Shown: piece after piece, positions 48,202 through 58,832 of the stretch
Layout: the number at the start of each line of letters is the position of its first letter
How positions within the stretch are numbered: position 1 is the stretch's first letter
Assembly: GCF_900111805.1 (NCBI RefSeq)
Contig: NZ_FOJN01000014.1
Span: 1 to 64,000, forward strand
From: Rhodococcoides kroppenstedtii
Lineage (GTDB): Bacteria > Actinomycetota > Actinomycetes > Mycobacteriales > Mycobacteriaceae
Reading direction: 5' to 3'
Length of the DNA stretch: 64,000 bases
The notes under the pieces: model-generated
What the model was told of the DNA's origin: nothing
The model's input: only the letters and a program-made list of their open reading frames with translations
The model's database searches: none
Program-made: the position numbers and the translations under genes

Positions 48202-49302
48202 GACGAATTTCGGGGTTCGGTCCACGATCTCCGTCGGACCGACGGTGCGCGCCAACAACCCTCGGTAGTGCAGGTGACCGTTGTAAACGGTCCACATCTC
48301 CCCACCCGGCCGCAGGACCCGCGCGGCGGCGCGGACGAGTTTCTCCGCGCCGCCGGTGTGGACGGCCGTGTGCTCGTGGAACGGCGGGTTGCACAGCACC
48401 ACGTCGACACCGGCGTCGGGTTCGTCGGCCAGGGCGTCCTCGCGTCGCACGGTGAGGGTCACCCCCGCCAGGTCGGCGGTCGCTCGCGCGGACGCCACGG
48501 CGGCGGCGGACCGGTCGCTCGCAATCACCTCCGCGTTCGGCCGAGCGCGGGCGGCCGCGATCGCGAGCAGCCCGGTGCCGCAGCCGAGGTCGACCACCCG
48601 GCGGGCGTCCGGCGCGATGCGATCGACGTGTCGCAGGAGCACGCGGGTGCCGAGGTCGAGGGTGCCGCCGGCGAAGACGGCGCCGTGGGCGACGACGGTC
48701 AGCCCGAGTTCGGGCACCGTCGTGCGGGCGGGGTACGTCGGCGGGTCCGTGCGCACCGGTCCGCGCGCGATCAGTCCGCGTGACTTCTGGGCGGCCCGGG
48801 TGGCGATCACCTCGCCGAAGCTGCGCGCGAGCACGTCGTTCATCGACCGCGACATGTGCTTGAGCCGGCCGGCGGAGTACACCGTCACCGCCGGGTCGGC
48901 GCAGCGCGCCACGGTTTCCGCGATCTCGGTCAGCTCGGCGAGGCTGCGCGGCAACTGCAGCAGGACCACGCGTGCACCCCGCACCAGCGCCTCGTCGAGT
49001 CCGTGACTGCGGTACGCCGACGCCAGGCCCAGCCGGGCGGCATTGCGCGCCGTCGCCTGCTCGCCGGTGATCGGATCCTGATGCACCCGCATTCCGGTGA
49101 GTCCGTGTGCGGCCGCGGCGCCGAGGGTCAGGGCCCCGTACCGATCGCCGATCACCGCCACGCGGTCGCCGTCCACCTCGGCGAGCGCCGCGTCGGCCTC
49201 GGTGAGGATCAGGCGATCGGACGCATCGACGGCGGTCAGATTGTCGGCCTCGACGTCGGGTGCCCGACGCAGGGACGCGAGGACCTCCGCGACGTCTGTC
49301 AT
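48178..49302 (-). CDS. Class I SAM-dependent methyltransferase, RlmG/RsmC-like
   Basis: A 374-residue protein with two Rossmann-like halves, the layout of RlmG and RsmC, the guanine-N2 rRNA methyltransferases. The N-terminal half is degenerate. The C-terminal half has the SAM motif VVDLGCGTGLLAIAAARARP (near residue 235) and the catalytic VVLCNPPFHEH motif IV, with NPPF typical of base N-methyltransferases. Length is close to RlmG. The C terminus VTRSVRV is encoded within a triplicated 26-bp repeat. ATG 49302 was chosen. The target nucleotide is not certain. Confidence 0.85.
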   Translation of the reverse strand: MTDVAEVLASLRRAPDVEADNLTAVDASDRLILTEADAALAEVDGDRVAVIGDRYGALTLGAAAAHGLTGMRVHQDPITGEQATARNAARLGLASAYRSHGLDEALVRGARVVLLQLPRSLAELTEIAETVARCADPAVTVYSAGRLKHMSRSMNDVLARSFGEVIATRAAQKSRGLIARGPVRTDPPTYPARTTVPELGLTVVAHGAVFAGGTLDLGTRVLLRHVDRIAPDARRVVDLGCGTGLLAIAAARARPNAEVIASDRSAAAVASARATADLAGVTLTVRREDALADEPDAGVDVVLCNPPFHEHTAVHTGGAEKLVRAAARVLRPGGEMWTVYNGHLHYRGLLARTVGPTEIVDRTPKFVVTRSVRV

Positions 49303-49367
49303 GACTGCGATCCTCGCACTCGGGATGGCCGGGCTTGAACCGGCTCGTGAGGGGGCATGTCTCGGTC

Positions 49368-50354
49368 ATGGGAATCACCGTGGCCGTCACCGGACCGACC
49401 GGCGAGATCGGGATCTCGACCGTCGACGCACTCGAGCGCGACCCGGGTGTCGAGCGGATCCTGGGCATGGCCCGTCGACCGTTCGACCCGGCTGCGCACG
49501 GGTGGACCAAGACGGAGTACCGCCAGGGCGACATCCTCGACCGTGCGGCGGTCGAGGACTTCGTGGCCGACGCGGACGTCGTCGTGCATCTCGCGTTCCT
49601 CATCATGGGCTCGCGTACCGAGAGCGCCCGCATCAACCTCGAGGGCACTCGGAACGTCTTCGAGGCGACGGTGGCGGCGCCGCGCCCGACGCGCCTGGTC
49701 TACACCTCGTCGGTGGCCGCGTACGGCTACCACCCGGACAACCGCACCCCGCTCACCGAGGACACTCCCACGCGCGGATCCGCGGAGCACTACTACTCCG
49801 AGCAGAAGGCCGAACTCGAACGAGTGCTCACCGAGGTGACGGGCGGGTCCGACCTCGAGGTCTTCGTGCTCCGACCGTGCATCGTCGCGGGCCCGAAGGC
49901 ACCGGCACTCGCGGACTCGATGCCGTGGCGGCAGCTCGCATCCGCGCTGCCGGGCCCGCTCGGAACGCTGGTCGGCAAGGTCCCGGGGCCCGTCTTCCCC
50001 GATCCGGGCCACCCGCTGCAACTGGTGCATCACGACGACGTCGCGGCGGCGATCGCCGTCACCGTCACCACCGATGCCGCGCCGGGTGCGTTCAACATCG
50101 CCGGCGACGGGACGGTGACGTTGTCGACGGTCGCCTCGGCTCTCGGCGCGATCCCGGTCCGGGTCCCGGCCGTGCTGGGCACCGCGGCCTCGGCGACGCT
50201 GCGACGACTGCCGTTCGTTCCGTCGTTGGTCGAGTGGATTCACGTCGCCCGGACGTCCGTGGTCATGGACACCTCGAAGGCCAAGCGCGAGCTGGGGTGG
50301 CATCCGCGGTACTCCTCCAAGGCCACGTTGGACGAACTCGTCGCATCGCTCTGA
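49368..50354 (+). CDS. NAD-dependent epimerase/dehydratase family protein (extended SDR)
   Basis: A 328-residue extended short-chain dehydrogenase. The N-terminal Rossmann motif is VAVTGPTGEIG (TGxxGxxG), the catalytic pair is the YYSEQK region (YxxxK), and TSSVAAYGYHP supplies the Ser. It ends in KAKRELGWHPRYSS, typical of sugar-nucleotide epimerases and 3-beta-HSD-like enzymes. The substrate is unknown. Starts at ATG 49368 (GAGGGGG 12 bp upstream) or slightly further upstream. The bioY promoter follows within 20 bp of its stop. Confidence 0.88.
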   Translation: MGITVAVTGPTGEIGISTVDALERDPGVERILGMARRPFDPAAHGWTKTEYRQGDILDRAAVEDFVADADVVVHLAFLIMGSRTESARINLEGTRNVFEATVAAPRPTRLVYTSSVAAYGYHPDNRTPLTEDTPTRGSAEHYYSEQKAELERVLTEVTGGSDLEVFVLRPCIVAGPKAPALADSMPWRQLASALPGPLGTLVGKVPGPVFPDPGHPLQLVHHDDVAAAIAVTVTTDAAPGAFNIAGDGTVTLSTVASALGAIPVRVPAVLGTAASATLRRLPFVPSLVEWIHVARTSVVMDTSKAKRELGWHPRYSSKATLDELVASL

Positions 50355-50365
50355 TCGGGTCCTGC

Positions 50366-50371
50366 TAGGTT
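50366..50371 (+). promoter_or_regulatory. Predicted -10 element of the bioY operon
   Basis: TAGGTT; the transcription start would fall near 50378, inside the BioQ-type palindrome. Confidence 0.45.
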
Positions 50372-50375
50372 GAGC

Positions 50376-50398
50376 CGACTTGAACACCGTTCAAGTCG
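50376..50398. promoter_or_regulatory. BioQ-type operator upstream of bioY
   Basis: CGACTTGAAC-ACC-GTTCAAGTCG is a perfect 23-bp palindrome. Its core TGAAC-N3-GTTCA agrees with the BioQ operator I recall from corynebacteria (TGAAC-N3-GTTAC) and mycobacteria. It ends 25 bp before the bioY GTG and covers the predicted transcription start, consistent with TetR-type repression. No bioQ gene lies in this window. Confidence 0.7.
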
Positions 50399-50423
50399 TC
50401 CGTCGACCACCACAGGAGCCCCG

Positions 50424-51005
50424 GTGTCCTCGTCCCGCTCGACCGCCCGTGACCTCGCGCAGATCGCCGTGTTCGCCGCCCTCATCGCCGCCCTGGGACT
50501 CCCGGGCGCCATCACCGTCGGCATCAGCGGCGTCCCGATCACGCTGCAGACGCTCGGCGTCATCCTCGCCGGCGCGGTGCTCGGGGCACGCAAGGGTGCC
50601 GGCGCCGTCCTCGTGCTGCTCGCCCTCGTCGCCCTCGGCCTGCCCCTGCTCTCCGGAGGCCGCGGCGGACTGGGCGTCTTCGCCGGGCCGACGGTCGGTT
50701 ATCTCGTCGGCTGGGTCGTCGGTGCGTTCGTCATCGGTGCCGCGACCCGGCTGATCGTTCCCCGGTACCCGTTGTGGGCCGGGCTGGCCGTCAACGCCGT
50801 CGGTGGCATCGTCGTCATCTACGTCTTCGGTGTTCTCGGACTTCTCCTGCGCACCGATCTCGGCGTCGGCGCGGCCATCGCCTCCACCGGCGCCTACATC
50901 CCCGGCGACCTGATCAAGGTCGTCGTCGCCACCGTGGTCGCCAAGGGTGTGCACCGCGCCTACCCGGGTCTGATCGCGCCGCGACGCACGACGACCGCGG
51001 TGTGA
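50424..51005 (+). CDS. bioY: Biotin transporter substrate-binding subunit BioY (ECF S component)
   Basis: A 193-residue membrane protein with about six TM helices. BioY signatures are ISGVPITLQTLGVILAGAVL, the GLGVFAGPTVGYLVGWV loop and the C-terminal AYIPGDLIKVVVA. It captures biotin as the S component of an energy-coupling factor transporter. The GTG at 50424 follows AGGAG at ideal spacing. Its stop overlaps the downstream thiolase start (GTGA). BioM and BioN homologues lie downstream, completing a bioYMN transporter interrupted by the thiolase gene. Confidence 0.95.
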   Translation: MSSSRSTARDLAQIAVFAALIAALGLPGAITVGISGVPITLQTLGVILAGAVLGARKGAGAVLVLLALVALGLPLLSGGRGGLGVFAGPTVGYLVGWVVGAFVIGAATRLIVPRYPLWAGLAVNAVGGIVVIYVFGVLGLLLRTDLGVGAAIASTGAYIPGDLIKVVVATVVAKGVHRAYPGLIAPRRTTTAV

Positions 51006-52123
51006 GCGACCCCGTCCTTCTCGCCGCGCGTCGCACCCCCGTCGGCATCGCGGGTCACGCGTTCCGCGACGTCACCGCGGCCGATCTGGCCGCGGCGGTG
51101 ATCGACGACGTGGTCGGCCGGGTGGCGCACCTCGGCCCGATCGACGACGTCGTGCTCGGCAACTGCCTCGGGCCCGGCGGCGACGTCGCCCGCGTCGCCG
51201 CTCTGCAGGCCGGCCTCGGCCATCGCGTCCCGGGAGTCACGGTGGACCGGCAGTGCGGATCGGGACTGGACGCCGTCGGACAGGCGGCGTCACGGGTCCG
51301 GGCCGGCGATGCGGACCTCGTTCTCGCCGGCGGCGTCGAGTCGGCGAGCACCGCCCCGTGGCGCTTCCGACCGCCGGTCGGCGACGAACCTCCGACGCGG
51401 TACACCCGCGCGCCGTTCACCCCGGCCGGAACGCCCGACCCCGACATGGGTCCCGCGGCCGACGATCTGGCCCGTGTCCTGGGCATCACCCGCGCGCAGC
51501 AGGACGCGTACGCGGCCCGCTCGCACAGTCTGGCCGCGGCCGCGAATTTCTCCGCCGAGATCGTGCCGGTGCGCGGCGAGACGCGGGACCGCCGCATCCG
51601 TGCGGGACTGACCGCGGAGCGGCTGGCCCGCCTGCCCGCCGCGTTCGGCGAGGGCGGGACGGCGACGGCGGGCAACTCCTGCGGGATCTCGGACGGCGCC
51701 GCGGTGCTGGCCGTGACGACGCGCGATCGGGCCGAGGGCCCGTGCCTGGCCGTGCGCTCGTGGGCCGTCGCCGGTGCGGACCCGGCGCTTCCCGGCCTGG
51801 CGCCGGTGCCGGCGATCGACGCGGCGTTGCGACGGGCCGGCTGCACGGTCGACGACGTCGGCACGATCGAGATCACCGAGGCCTTCGCCTCGGTCGCCCT
51901 TGCCGTGATCGATCGGGCGGGCCTCGATCCGGACCGCGTGTGTCAGGGCGGCGGCGCGATCGCGCTGGGTCATCCGTGGGGCGCGTCGGGGGCGATGCTG
52001 CTCGTACGGTTGGCTGCTCGTATGACGCGTGGCGACGGACTCCCCTCGGCGCTCGGGCTGGCGGCCTGCGCGATCGGCGGCGGCCAGGGCATCGCCATGG
52101 TCGTCGAGAGGATCGACGCGTGA
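51002..52123 (+). CDS. Thiolase-family protein inserted in the biotin transport operon (YhfS-like)
   Basis: A 373-residue thiolase. The acylated Cys85 is in VDRQCGSGLDAVG. The NEAF counterpart reads TEAFASVAL, followed by GHPWGASGAML and ACAIGGGQGIAMV with the second catalytic Cys. It is shorter than FadA3 and has a shortened loop domain. The GTG overlaps the bioY stop; 29 bp separate its stop from the bioM ATG, or the two overlap if GTG 52120 is used. Thiolase genes beside bioY are known from B. subtilis (yhfS). Whether it breaks or forms C-C bonds, and on which acyl-CoA, is unknown. Confidence 0.88.
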   Translation: MSDPVLLAARRTPVGIAGHAFRDVTAADLAAAVIDDVVGRVAHLGPIDDVVLGNCLGPGGDVARVAALQAGLGHRVPGVTVDRQCGSGLDAVGQAASRVRAGDADLVLAGGVESASTAPWRFRPPVGDEPPTRYTRAPFTPAGTPDPDMGPAADDLARVLGITRAQQDAYAARSHSLAAAANFSAEIVPVRGETRDRRIRAGLTAERLARLPAAFGEGGTATAGNSCGISDGAAVLAVTTRDRAEGPCLAVRSWAVAGADPALPGLAPVPAIDAALRRAGCTVDDVGTIEITEAFASVALAVIDRAGLDPDRVCQGGGAIALGHPWGASGAMLLVRLAARMTRGDGLPSALGLAACAIGGGQGIAMVVERIDA

Positions 52124-52152
52124 CGGGGACACGGCATGACGCGGGACACGGC

Positions 52153-52833
52153 ATGAGCGAGATCCGGTTCGAGAACGTCCGGCACGGCTACGGCGACCGG
52201 TCCGTGCTGCGCGAGGTGTCGCTGACGCTCACCGAGCGACGCATCGGCATCGTCGGCTCCAACGGATCCGGCAAGTCGACGCTCGCCCGCATGATCAACG
52301 GCCTGGTGACACCGACGTCGGGACGCGTGGTGGTCGACGGGCTCGACGTGGCGAAGAAGGGGGCCGCGGTACGACGACGGGTGGGCTTCGTCTTCACCGA
52401 CCCCGACAACCAGATCGTCATGCCGACCGTCGCGGAGGATCTCGCGTTCTCGTTGCGCCGTAGCGGCGCGTCGAAGGCCGAGGTTGCCGAGCGTGTCGCC
52501 GAGACGCTCGAGCGTTTCGGCCTGGCCGGACACGCCGATCACCCCGCCCACCTGCTCTCCGGCGGGCAGAAGCAGATGCTGGCCATCGGCGCCGTGGTGA
52601 TCCGGCGCCCGGAGATCCTGGTGGCGGACGAGCCCACCACCCTGCTCGACCTGCGCAACACGCGACTGGTGGGCCGCGTGCTGGCCGATCTCGACCTGCA
52701 ACTCGTCGTGGTGACCCATCACCTGGATCTACTCGCCGGCTTCGATCGCGTCGTCGTCGTGCACGACGGGGGCATCGCGTTCGACGGACCCCCGGCGGAG
52801 GCGATACCGGCGTACCGGGGCCTGCTCGAATGA
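52153..52833 (+). CDS. bioM: Biotin ECF transporter ATPase BioM
   Basis: A 226-residue ABC ATPase of the EcfA type. Walker A is GIVGSNGSGKST (Lys41), the signature motif is LLSGGQKQMLAIG, Walker B is ILVADEPTTLLD and the switch His is in VVVTHHLDLL. It energises biotin uptake with BioN. The ATG at 52153 gives MSEIRFENVRHGYGD, a standard EcfA start. A GTG at 52120 that overlaps the thiolase stop (GTGA) would add 11 residues. A 14-bp direct repeat, GGGACACGGCATGA, lies just before and across this start. Confidence 0.93.
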   Translation: MSEIRFENVRHGYGDRSVLREVSLTLTERRIGIVGSNGSGKSTLARMINGLVTPTSGRVVVDGLDVAKKGAAVRRRVGFVFTDPDNQIVMPTVAEDLAFSLRRSGASKAEVAERVAETLERFGLAGHADHPAHLLSGGQKQMLAIGAVVIRRPEILVADEPTTLLDLRNTRLVGRVLADLDLQLVVVTHHLDLLAGFDRVVVVHDGGIAFDGPPAEAIPAYRGLLE

Positions 52834-53514
52834 TCGGCCTGTACCGGCCGGGCACGTCTCTCCTGCACCGCCTGCCCGCTGGGGCCAAACTGCTGTTGCT
52901 CATGGCCGCGGTGATCGTGATCCTGATCCTCGTCCGCCGACCCGTCGACGTCGCCGTCGCGCTTGCGGGGGTGACCGCCGCGTACGCCGTGGCGGGGTTC
53001 GGTCCGCGCGTCCTCCTCGCGCAGCTGCGGCCGTTGCTGTGGATGATCCTGATCATCGCGGCGTTCCAGGTGTGGCTGACCACGCCCGCCCGCGCGACCG
53101 TCGTGTGCGGCGTCCTCCTGGTGACCGTCGGGGCCGCCGGGCTGGTGACGCTCACCACGAGGGTCACCGCGATGCTCGACACCGTCGGCCGAGCGCTCGG
53201 GCCGCTGCGCCGACTCGGCGTCGACCCCGATCGGGTCGGGCTGCTGCTCGCGCTGACCATCCGCCTGGTGCCGGTGCTCACCGACATCGTCCGGGAGGTG
53301 TCGGAGGCGCGGAAGGCGCGCGGTCTGCAGTGGTCGATCGCGGCGCTGGCCACGCCCGTCGTGGTGCGAGCGTTGCGGACGGCCGATGCCCTGGGCGACA
53401 GCCTCGTCGCGAGAGGCGTGGACGACGGCGTGGACGACGGAGTCGATAACGACCGTGACGACGGAGTGGACGACGGCGTCGAGAACGACCATGACGACGG
53501 GGACGGGGACAACG

Positions 53515-53525
<11 letters not shown>
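52830..53525 (+). CDS. bioN: Biotin ECF transporter transmembrane protein BioN with acidic repeat tail
   Basis: A 231-residue EcfT protein. About five TM helices are followed by the coupling motif EARKARGLQW (A-R-G type), which contacts the ATPase. The start overlaps the bioM stop (ATGA). The C terminus is odd: the last 35 residues are almost all Asp, Gly, Val and Asn, in two 12-residue repeats (DDGVDDGVDNDR, DDGVDDGVENDH). The EcfT fold is complete before this tail. Its end overlaps the acyl-CoA ligase start by 11 bp. Confidence 0.92.
53419..53490 (+). repeat. Two tandem 36-bp repeats in the bioN 3' end
   Basis: Two degenerate 36-bp units encode DDGVDDGVDNDR and DDGVDDGVENDH. Boundaries are approximate. 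They give BioN an acidic tail. Confidence 0.75.
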
Positions 53526-56649
<3,124 letters not shown>

Positions 56650-56653
<4 letters not shown>

Positions 56654-57396
56654 GACGCCGCCTCGTCTCCGTCGGCCTGCGGGGCCGGCGGCTTGCGGAG
56701 GTAGATCACCACCGACTTGCCGATCACCGGGTCGAGCAGGCGCTCCGCCCAGCGCGTCGCCGCGGGCGCTTTCATCATGTCCCACACCAACATCGAGTGG
56801 TAGGAGCGCACGAGTCGGTTGTCGTTCTCGTTCACACCCACCGCGCACTTGAGCCACCAGTAGGGAGCGTGCAGTGCGTGGGCGTGGTGCGTGTGCGTGA
56901 CCTCCAAGCCGGCGTCGCTCAGAGCCTTGCGCAGGTCGCTCGCCCGGTAGATGCGGACGTGGCCGCCCTCGTTCGCGTGGTACTCGTCGGACAGCGCCCA
57001 GCAGATGCGTTCGGGCAGCCACCGAGGCACGCTGACCGCCACGGTGCCGCCCGGCCGGACGACGCGGGCGATCTCGGCGATGGCGGCGCGATCGTTCGGA
57101 ATGTGTTCGAGCATTTCGGAGACGACGACGCCGTCGAAGTGACCGTCCGGGAACGGCAGGGCGAGCGCGTCTCCCACCACCGTCTCGGCGGAGGCCGATG
57201 CGGGCACCTGCCCTTCGGCCTCCATCGCGCCGAACATGACCTTCACCTCGTCGAGCTCCGCCGCGTTCTGGTCGAACGCCACGACGTGCGCGCCGCGCCG
57301 GTAGAGCTCGTACGAGTGCCGACCGAGGCCGCACCCGATGTCGATCACCCGGTCACCGACACCGAAGCCGAGTCGGTCGAAGTCCATCGTCAACAT
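56650..57396 (-). CDS. Class I SAM-dependent methyltransferase (Methyltransf_11-like)
   Basis: A 248-residue methyltransferase. Motif I is VIDIGCGLGRHSYELYRRG, motif II is VVAFDQNAAEL, and DGVVVSEMLEHIPND plus ARVVRPGGTVAVSVPRW follow. The ATG at 57396 overlaps the glycosyltransferase stop by 7 bp and has AGGGAG upstream. It is reminiscent of the mycobacterial Rv0224c/Rv0225 methyltransferase-glycosyltransferase pair, though orthology is not established. The likely substrate is a sugar or lipid-linked sugar. Confidence 0.87.
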
Positions 57397-58631
57397 GTGC
57401 GGCGTCGCTCCCTCTCGTGCTGCGCGGCGATCGCCGCGCGATAGACCTCCACCGTGGCGGCGGCGACCGCCGGCCACGAGAACGTCGATTCCGCCCTCGC
57501 GCGGCCGCGGTGCCCCATGGCGACGCGACGGTCGTGGTCGTCCAGCGCGGCGCCCAGCGCCGCCGCGAGCGCCTCGCTGTCCCCCGGTTCGACGAGGTCG
57601 GCGCACTCCCCGTCCGGTCCGACCACTTCGGGAATCGCCCCCGTGCGACTCACCACCAGGGGCGTACCGCAGGACATGGCTTCGACGGTCGGCAGCGAGA
57701 AACCCTCGTACAGGGACGGAACGCACGCCACCTCGGCCCCCGCCAGGACGGTCGCGAGTTCCTCGTCGGTCAGGCCGGCGTGGACGGTCACCGCGTCGCC
57801 CAACCCCAGCCGCTCGATGGTGCGACGCGTCGGGCCCGCCGGGTCGATGGTCGACACCAATTCGACGGTGACGTCACGTTCGGTGCGCAGCTTCGCCACG
57901 GCCTCGAGCAGGTGCCGGACGCCCTTCAGGGCGACGTCGGCGCTGGCGACGGCGACGATCCGTCCCGGTACCCGCTCCCCGCGGGGCCGGAACACGGTGG
58001 TGTCGACCCCCAGCGGAATCACCGACACCACGTTCTCTCGCACCCCGAACGCGTCGACGATGTCGTCGGCCGAGCTTCGCGACACCGTGATCACGTGTCC
58101 GACCCGACGCGCGACTCGCCGCTGCATCGCGAGGAATCCGTACCAGCGCCGCAGCGTGATTCGACGCCGCCAGGACGCGGCGGCAAGGTCCAGGTCTCGA
58201 TCGCGGGTGATCGGGTGATGAATCGTCGCCACCCAGGGTCGCCGGAGTCGCAGCAGTCCGTAGCTCAGCGACTGGTTGTCGTGCACGACATCGAAATCCG
58301 CTGCACGGTTCCCGAGGAGACGGGCCGCCCGCAGGCCGAACGTGAGGGGCTCGGGGAAGCCCGCGGTCCACATGGTCAGGACCTCGAGCACGTCGATCCA
58401 GTCCCGGATCTCGGAGGGCCGCGGCGTGCGGAACGGGTCCGGTTCACGATACAGGTCCAGGCTGGGCACGCGGGTCAGCGTGATGCGGGGGTCGAGCACG
58501 GGGTAGGGCTGCCCCGAGAACACCTCGACGGTGTGGCCGGCATCGACGAGCGCCTTGCCGAGCCGAGCGACGTACACGCCCTGACCACCCACGTGGGGCT
58601 TGCTCCGGTACGACAGCAGAGCGATGCGCAC
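57390..58631 (-). CDS. GT4-family glycosyltransferase
   Basis: A 413-residue GT-B enzyme. The N-terminal donor-fold loop is LLSYRSKPHVGGQGVYVARL. The C-terminal half has VIPLGVDTTVFRPRG and the E-x7-E-like motif PSLYEGFSLPTVEAMSCGTP, both classic GT4 features. It probably uses a nucleotide sugar such as GDP-mannose or UDP-glucose; the acceptor is unknown. The GTG at 58631 was chosen because VRIALLSYRSKPH begins the Rossmann fold. It heads the three-gene operon with the methyltransferase and toroid genes. Confidence 0.9.
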   Translation of the reverse strand: MRIALLSYRSKPHVGGQGVYVARLGKALVDAGHTVEVFSGQPYPVLDPRITLTRVPSLDLYREPDPFRTPRPSEIRDWIDVLEVLTMWTAGFPEPLTFGLRAARLLGNRAADFDVVHDNQSLSYGLLRLRRPWVATIHHPITRDRDLDLAAASWRRRITLRRWYGFLAMQRRVARRVGHVITVSRSSADDIVDAFGVRENVVSVIPLGVDTTVFRPRGERVPGRIVAVASADVALKGVRHLLEAVAKLRTERDVTVELVSTIDPAGPTRRTIERLGLGDAVTVHAGLTDEELATVLAGAEVACVPSLYEGFSLPTVEAMSCGTPLVVSRTGAIPEVVGPDGECADLVEPGDSEALAAALGAALDDHDRRVAMGHRGRARAESTFSWPAVAAATVEVYRAAIAAQHERERRRTC

Positions 58632-58794
58632 GAGCCTCCCCGACCGTCGTGGTGCACCGGCACGTCCATGTCCGGTGTGCGACTTGTCTACCACCCGAGC
58701 ACGGACCGATCGCGCACTCACCCCGGCCTCCGGGACTTTCCGGTCGTCGCCGGGTTCGTGCGTGCGTGTCATGGATCGTGTCGGTGGGTGACGG

Positions 58795-58815
58795 TACACT
58801 CGAACATACGAGCGA
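58795..58815 (+). promoter_or_regulatory. Promoter with LexA-like half-site upstream of the DUF222/HNH gene
   Basis: A -10-like TACACT (58795-58800) is followed by TCGAACATACGAGCGA (58800-58815). The left half matches the actinobacterial SOS box TCGAAC-N4-GTTCGA exactly; the right half has two mismatches. The transcription start would fall inside it. Some 13E12-family genes of M. tuberculosis are LexA regulated, as I recall. Confidence 0.4.
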
Positions 58816-58832
58816 CTGGGGGGGTCGGCGAC

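Noticed and set aside
57417..58832. A 472-codon upstream extension of the DUF222/HNH frame
   Set aside because: It runs antisense through the glycosyltransferase and its promoter; the family N terminus fits the ATG at 58833.
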